From contig NZ_CP134147.1 in assembly GCF_032163505.1 (NCBI RefSeq), positions 1,702,501 to 1,766,500 of the forward strand: DNA of 64,000 nt. Reading direction: 5' to 3'. The notes under the pieces were generated by a model. That model saw only the letters and a list, made by a program, of their open reading frames with translations. It had not been told where the DNA came from and did not search any database. Shown in pieces: positions 59,048 to 64,000 of the stretch. The DNA comes from Streptococcus parasanguinis. GTDB taxonomy: Bacteria > Bacillota > Bacilli > Lactobacillales > Streptococcaceae. The translations under genes and the position numbers were made by a program. Position 1 is the stretch's first letter. Every line of letters starts with the position of its first letter.

Positions 59048-60309
59048 TGGCACGATTACCAGGTTTTGCAAAACTTTCTCCCACAGAACGCATAGAGGCC
59101 TTACTGAAGGAAGGCCTCTTAACTTGGGATGAAGCACAGATCTTAAAAGAACAAAAGGGACTTCCCCTTTCTATTGCAGATCAATTGACAGAAAATGTCT
59201 TGTCGACTTTTGACTTGCCTTTTAGCCTCGCTCCTTATTTCTTGATCAACGGTCGTGACTATGTCCTTCCCATGGTCACAGAAGAGCCTTCCGTGGTTGC
59301 AGCTGCCAGCTTTGCAGCCAAGCTCATCCAACGTTCGGGCGGCTTCACCACCCAGGTGCACCAGCGCCAAATGATCGGTGAGATTGCTCTGACGGATGTT
59401 GAAGATAGGAATACTGCAAGCAAGCGCATCCTCGAAGACAAAGAAACCCTTCTTCAGATGGCTAATGAAGCCTATCCTTCTATCGTTAAGCGTGGAGGTG
59501 GAGCGAGGGATCTTTGGGTCGAAAACAAGGGGGACTTTCTCATTGTCTACTTGGCTGTCGATCCCAAAGAAGCCATGGGAGCCAATATGCTCAATACCAT
59601 GTTAGAAGCTCTGACCGATCGCATCCAGGAACTCTCTGGTGGTCAGGCCTTGATGGCAATTTTATCCAACTTGGCCACTCGCTCTTTGGTGAGTGCACGG
59701 TGTGCGATCGATTTTAAAGCACTGAGTCGAAATCCTGAGGAAGCCATTGAGATTGCCCACCGGATGGAGCTAGCTAGCCAACTGGCTCAAGTGGATCCTT
59801 ACCGTGCGGCTACTCATAACAAGGGAATTTTTAACGGGATTGATGCCCTGGTCCTTGCGACAGGCAATGACTGGCGGGCCATCGAAGCAGGAGCCCATGC
59901 CTATGCTACACAAAGTGGTTCATACAAGGGCTTGAGCCACTGGACAAGTCAGCCAGAAGAGAAAAAACTCTATGGAGAGATCACCCTGCCAATGCCGGTT
60001 GCGACAAAAGGAGGCTCGATTGGCCTCAACCCAACGGTTCAAGTCAGCCACCGTTTGCTAGGAGAGCCTTCTGCTATTGAATTAGCCGGTATCATCGCTT
60101 CGCTCGGTTTGGCGCAGAATTTCGCAGCCCTCAAAGCCCTTGTCACCACAGGAATTCAATCAGGACATATGAAACTCCAAGCACGCTCCCTAGCCCTTCT
60201 AGCAGGAGCTAAGGAAGAGGAAGTTCCCCGATTGGTTAGCCAACTCCTTGAAAACAAACCCTTTAACTTAGAAAAGGCACAAACACTCTTACAAGAATTG
60301 AGAAAATAA
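59047..60309 (+). CDS. mvaA: Hydroxymethylglutaryl-CoA reductase
   Basis: A 420-residue class II HMG-CoA reductase making mevalonate. Motifs: catalytic Glu in MVTEEPSVVAAASFAAKL, substrate loop DPKEAMGANMLNTMLEAL, Lys and Asp in ATHNKGIFNGIDALVLATGNDWRA. It is translationally coupled to mvaS. The terminal enzyme of isoprenoid precursor supply, IPP isomerase, is encoded at the right edge; the kinases lie outside. Confidence 0.95.
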   Translation: MARLPGFAKLSPTERIEALLKEGLLTWDEAQILKEQKGLPLSIADQLTENVLSTFDLPFSLAPYFLINGRDYVLPMVTEEPSVVAAASFAAKLIQRSGGFTTQVHQRQMIGEIALTDVEDRNTASKRILEDKETLLQMANEAYPSIVKRGGGARDLWVENKGDFLIVYLAVDPKEAMGANMLNTMLEALTDRIQELSGGQALMAILSNLATRSLVSARCAIDFKALSRNPEEAIEIAHRMELASQLAQVDPYRAATHNKGIFNGIDALVLATGNDWRAIEAGAHAYATQSGSYKGLSHWTSQPEEKKLYGEITLPMPVATKGGSIGLNPTVQVSHRLLGEPSAIELAGIIASLGLAQNFAALKALVTTGIQSGHMKLQARSLALLAGAKEEEVPRLVSQLLENKPFNLEKAQTLLQELRK

Positions 60310-60408
60310 AAGAACTAAGACAAACTAATTCTTTAGTAAATTAAGTCAAGTGATCCTGCAAAGAAATAAAAATGAGTTCTAATTTTTTAAATGAATCGAG
60401 AATATAAT

Positions 60409-60546
60409 GAAACTTTCCGCCGTGAAAAAAGTGCTAGAAACACTTTTGTTTCTAGCACTCGGAATTATTGAGACCTTAGGCTCAATAATTAGTCATGGAA
60501 CTTCTTCGAAGTTCGCTGACGTCCGTCTTCACCTAAGGAAAGTTTC
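60409..60546 (+). repeat. Family B intergenic structured element, short copy B6
   Basis: 138 bp. The closing helix here is GTGAA/TTCAC where most copies have GTGAG/CTCAC, a compensating change. Hairpins GTGCTAGAAACA-cttt-TGTTTCTAGCAC, AATTATTGAG-accttagg-CTCAATAATT, arm GAACTTC-ttc-GAAGTTC. The 80 bp upstream (60325-60408) match those before B7. Confidence 0.88.
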
Positions 60547-60570
60547 TAAGATGATTTTATCTTCACTTTG

Positions 60571-60600
60571 AGAACTAAGACCCACGTCTTAGTTCTTTTG
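60571..60600 (+). terminator. mvaA terminator
   Basis: AGAACTAAGAC-ccac-GTCTTAGTTCT then TTTG, about 260 bp after the mvaA stop and after B6. Confidence 0.65.
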
Positions 60601-60617
60601 TGTTTGAAAAAATTTTC

Positions 60618-61445
60618 TTATTGTTTTAAAAATGGCAACTCGGGATGTTTCTTGGTATAGAGCACCACTTCGATAAAGGTCCCTACTTGGACGGCAAAGA
60701 GCAGTCCGACGAGAAGATTAATCCGATGGTCTGTTTCATAAAACGGAGAGTTCCATAAGAAGTGATTGGCTACTGTCGAGAGAACACACCAGAGCCCAAA
60801 GAGTTTTTCCTTTTGCTGGGTCACTTGAGACAACAAAAGGAAGACACCAACTGATACAACAGCTGTATAGAGGGCATGTGAAGCTAATCCACCAGAGATC
60901 CGGTTAATGGCCTCAGTAACCGCGGCTAATTGGCTGGTTTTCGTTTGGCGGGCAACGTACCCTAAATCCTCAATGATTTGAAAACCAAAGCCAGATCCCA
61001 AGCCTGCAATTAGAATCGCTTTTAGATCTTTCTTGCCAACCATCAAGACAACCCAAAAGGCAACCAGAGCCTTAAAGAATTCCTCTGAAAATGGGGCTGT
61101 CAAGGCATCGGTCCACTTGTTAAAGACAGTGGCATCCTTGATCACATGGCTATTCATAATATCAATTAAGCTATTGCCTGAAAAGCTCAACCAGCCTGCT
61201 ACGAAGGCTCCTCCAAACATGGCAATCCATAAGAGATAGGTTGGGACAGACAACTGCTTGGCCAATCGTTTCGAAAAGAGATAGAGCGGGATAATAATAG
61301 CAGCTAAGACAGATAAGTTTAAGACCAAATCTCTGCCGGCAGACTGGCTAAATTCTTGTTGAGAAAGATGACCGAGTTCAAACTCCAAGCCAATTCCTGC
61401 CAACAGTAGAAAAAGATAGATCGAGGCTCTTTGAATTTTAGTCAT
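60618..61445 (-). CDS. PrsW-like intramembrane metalloprotease
   Basis: A 275-residue membrane protein with about eight segments. The PrsW/CPBP-like motif EExxK is present (TAPFSEEFFKALVAFW), with Gly-rich GFGFQIIEDLGYV (second Glu/Asp) and later His (NHFLWNSPF). In Bacillus PrsW cleaves an anti-sigma factor; in other firmicutes its targets are unknown. Its start overlaps the end of the secreted C69 peptidase gene by 8 bp, so the two are made together, suggesting a shared envelope task. Confidence 0.75.
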   Translation of the reverse strand: MTKIQRASIYLFLLLAGIGLEFELGHLSQQEFSQSAGRDLVLNLSVLAAIIIPLYLFSKRLAKQLSVPTYLLWIAMFGGAFVAGWLSFSGNSLIDIMNSHVIKDATVFNKWTDALTAPFSEEFFKALVAFWVVLMVGKKDLKAILIAGLGSGFGFQIIEDLGYVARQTKTSQLAAVTEAINRISGGLASHALYTAVVSVGVFLLLSQVTQQKEKLFGLWCVLSTVANHFLWNSPFYETDHRINLLVGLLFAVQVGTFIEVVLYTKKHPELPFLKQ

Positions 61446-63099
61446 CTTGTTTTCCTCCCTTTTGTTTCTTTGAGCGAATCAGGTAGATCACAATCGCTAG
61501 AAGGGTTGCCCCGAATAAGCCTGCTGCTAGAATGTAATCATAGTCAAATTCAACGAGATCAATCTTTTCTTCATAAGTAGCATCTTCTTCGTCATCTAAA
61601 TCCTGCAGAGCACTTTTTCCGTGTTCATCTGCTACCTTTTGTTCTGCTTCTTTTCTGATTTCTTGCAAGCGTTCGAAGGTTTTCTCAGCTCTTGCCAAGC
61701 TTTCCTCTGTTGCCTTCTCACTCGCTTCTTCAGGCTGAGAAGCAAGGGCAATTTGCTCCTTATCACTCAGATCTTGTTCGACCATCCACTGAGACTCCAA
61801 TCGTTCCATTTCAGTACGAATCGCCCCATCTTCGAATAAATCTGGATACTTGGCCACAAGGTCATTGATTCTTGAAATGGTCCAATACCAAGAGCGATCA
61901 TTGTAATGATCCCCTAATTCTTGGTAGGCTTGATAGGTGTTGAGAATATTGCCATAGTACGGTAGGTATGGAGCATTTCGTGGACTACCCATCGACAGCC
62001 ACATGGTGCCCCCACCCGCACTTGCTGGGACATCATCTTTCAGTTGGAAAATATGGGCCTCCATGACATTTGGATTGGAAATAGGGTATTTATAAACCGC
62101 ATCAAACTCTCCTTTTTTCGGAATGCCTTTTCCATCCAACTCCATTTGATCCTGTGGTTTATATTTGGTTCCTTCCAAACGATTGCGTTGGAGATTCATG
62201 GCATCGCGGAGGGTTAATTTTCGATCGGTTGTATGAAGAAGGTCAAAGGACGCATCGTCATATTTAACAGGAGAGCTTGGGTCTAGCGATTTGATTCCCG
62301 ACCAAACCCGAGAGCGATCTGCTTCTTGCAAAGGCGGATTATAGGATTGAGAAACGTGGAATTTTTCATCCACTTCCTTATAGCTATTGGCTTTTTTGGC
62401 GACTTTTTCAAGATCTTTTGAAGCGATCGTGCGTTCGGTATCTGATAGATCGACATGCCCTAAGAAGAAGGTATTTGGAAAGACCGCAAATCGATCCTCT
62501 GGGAAGAGAATCGCTGCATATTGATGGCCAGATAGGATTTCCATATACCAGACGCCTTCTTTATCGGCAATGGTCACAATATTTCCTTCTGCAGCGCCTT
62601 TTTCTTCGACGATCTTAGCAATGAGTTCAACCCCTTCTCTTGCGGTTTTCACACTAGGGAGAACGATACTGGTCAAGCCCGATTCTGCGAGGCCATCCTT
62701 GACGTAGGGATCCACTTTTTGGATCTTGTCATTTGCTGAAGCAGATACAGTGGCAGAAATGGAAACCCCATATTCATTGAATCCTGCTTCGTCAAAAATT
62801 CCCTGATCAGGGGTGACATCTGGAACCGCTGTATACTTATAGCTAATCTCTGGCAAGGGATATTGAAAACCGTTGGCAGCATCCTCAAAGATGGCTCCTT
62901 TTTTATTGTAGACACGCTCTCTGACCACAAAATTTTTATTATGGTTGGGCTCTAAATCTTCGGTACGACCTACCAAGGTCGAACCGTCGGCCGTCAGTTT
63001 CTTCCCGATGATGAACCCTGTACAAGCCTCAACAGGTTGAGCAATCAACAAAAGCGGAAGCAAGGCTGCTACAGCTGATCGAAAATAGTGCTTCTTCAT
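61438..63099 (-). CDS. Secreted, membrane-anchored C69 dipeptidase
   Basis: A 553-residue C69 peptidase. Signal peptide MKKHYFRSAVAALLPLLLIA with cleavage predicted after QPVEA, directly before Cys26 (CTGFIIGKKLTADGSTLVGRTED), which aligns with the catalytic N-terminal Cys of the family. A Glu/Lys-rich linker (about 455-510) leads to a C-terminal helix (YILAAGLFGATLLAIVIYLI) and a basic tail. It should therefore act on the outer face, cleaving dipeptides or cell-wall peptides. The paralogue at 37125 is cytoplasmic. It is followed by prsW with an 8-bp overlap. Confidence 0.88.
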   Translation of the reverse strand: MKKHYFRSAVAALLPLLLIAQPVEACTGFIIGKKLTADGSTLVGRTEDLEPNHNKNFVVRERVYNKKGAIFEDAANGFQYPLPEISYKYTAVPDVTPDQGIFDEAGFNEYGVSISATVSASANDKIQKVDPYVKDGLAESGLTSIVLPSVKTAREGVELIAKIVEEKGAAEGNIVTIADKEGVWYMEILSGHQYAAILFPEDRFAVFPNTFFLGHVDLSDTERTIASKDLEKVAKKANSYKEVDEKFHVSQSYNPPLQEADRSRVWSGIKSLDPSSPVKYDDASFDLLHTTDRKLTLRDAMNLQRNRLEGTKYKPQDQMELDGKGIPKKGEFDAVYKYPISNPNVMEAHIFQLKDDVPASAGGGTMWLSMGSPRNAPYLPYYGNILNTYQAYQELGDHYNDRSWYWTISRINDLVAKYPDLFEDGAIRTEMERLESQWMVEQDLSDKEQIALASQPEEASEKATEESLARAEKTFERLQEIRKEAEQKVADEHGKSALQDLDDEEDATYEEKIDLVEFDYDYILAAGLFGATLLAIVIYLIRSKKQKGGKQDD

Positions 63100-63358
63100 C
63101 CTAAACTCCTTTTTAAAAATGTTTTTCCTTATTTAGTATACTCTTTTACAAGCCTATTTTGCAAGCGATTCCAGCAACCGTAAACAATTCGTAAACTATC
63201 AGAATTTTTGAGGAGAACACTTTTTAAAAAAAAGAAAGAATTGGCTTATTTTGCCAATCCTAAACGAATAGGAACTAATTTTTAAGTAAAATAAGTTAAG
63301 TGATTCTTCAAAGAACTATAAAAGAGTTCTAATTTTCAAAATGAATCATAATATACGA

Positions 63359-63494
63359 AAACTTTCCGCTGTGAGAAAAGTGCCTGAAACGTTTTTGTTT
63401 CAGGCACTCGGGAGTTTTGAAACCTTAGGTTCAAAACTAAGTCATGGAACTTCGTAGAAGTTCGCTGACGTCCGTACTCACCTAAGGAAAGTTT
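63359..63494 (+). repeat. Family B intergenic structured element, short copy B7
   Basis: 136 bp. Hairpins GTGCCTGAAAC-gttttt-GTTTCAGGCAC and AGTTTTGAA-accttagg-TTCAAAACT (a third version of this stem), arm GAACTTC-gta-GAAGTTC. Its 5' flank (63275-63358) matches that of B6. No other feature seen between 63100 and 63358. Confidence 0.88.
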
Positions 63495-63510
63495 CTAAAA
63501 TGATTTTTCT

Positions 63511-64000
<490 letters not shown>

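Overview
The window reads as chromosomal DNA of a viridans-type Streptococcus (mitis/sanguinis/parasanguinis-like). The evidence is the gene set: an H2O2-forming pyruvate oxidase (spxB), a copY-cupA-copA copper operon, the mevalonate pathway genes mvaS-mvaA and a type 2 IPP isomerase, fused pabB-pabC, fumarate-type pyrDA, RNase HIII, RecD2, a large Cna-B surface protein and a glycine riboswitch before an amino-acid:Na+ symporter. The species assignment is inference. No tRNA, rRNA, CRISPR array, prophage or intact insertion sequence was seen.

Layout. 1-4494 is the 5' part of a giant Cna-B surface protein that runs off the left edge. 4.8-12.6 kb holds an acyltransferase, pabBC, a hydrolase, an ABC exporter and a facing two-component system whose response regulator carries an in-frame TAG. 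12.7-20.5 kb holds a GH1 phospho-glucosidase, a VOC protein, spxB and the copper operon. 20.9-30.4 kb is mostly minus-strand housekeeping: GDSL esterase, HAD phosphatase, HD hydrolase, a CapA / membrane MutS-like / DUF554 operon, msrAB and pyrDA. 30.5-41.9 kb holds gdhA, mscS, sstT, the riboswitch-controlled symporter, a C69 dipeptidase, mutS2, cvpA and zapA. 42.1-51.5 kb holds rnhC-lepB, recD2, dinB, pfl (broken by a 2-nt frameshift near its 3' end) and a two-subunit ThrE exporter. 51.7-57.7 kb is an AT-rich accessory island of small hydrophobic ORFs, a 334-bp duplication, gene debris, an MFS exporter and a TPR protein. 57.9-64 kb holds mvaS-mvaA, a PrsW-like protease with a secreted C69 dipeptidase, and the end of fni.

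The most striking non-coding signal is a dispersed intergenic element with seven copies (family B: five short, about 137 bp; two long, about 300 bp). Copies share terminal inverted repeats and three internal hairpins. Base pairs in the closing helix and two of the hairpins change in a compensating way between copies, which points to selection on a folded RNA or single-stranded DNA. A second hairpin family (A: three full copies of about 170-175 bp and one half copy) also shows compensating changes. I do not recognise family B from memory.

Other points of interest: two transporter genes (sstT and an MFS gene) with a good ribosome binding site followed by ATT where the start should be; two probable leaderless genes (pabB, rnhC); conserved-looking small membrane ORFs of 36-37 codons with full promoters; and a secreted C69 dipeptidase whose signal-peptide cleavage would directly create its catalytic N-terminal Cys.
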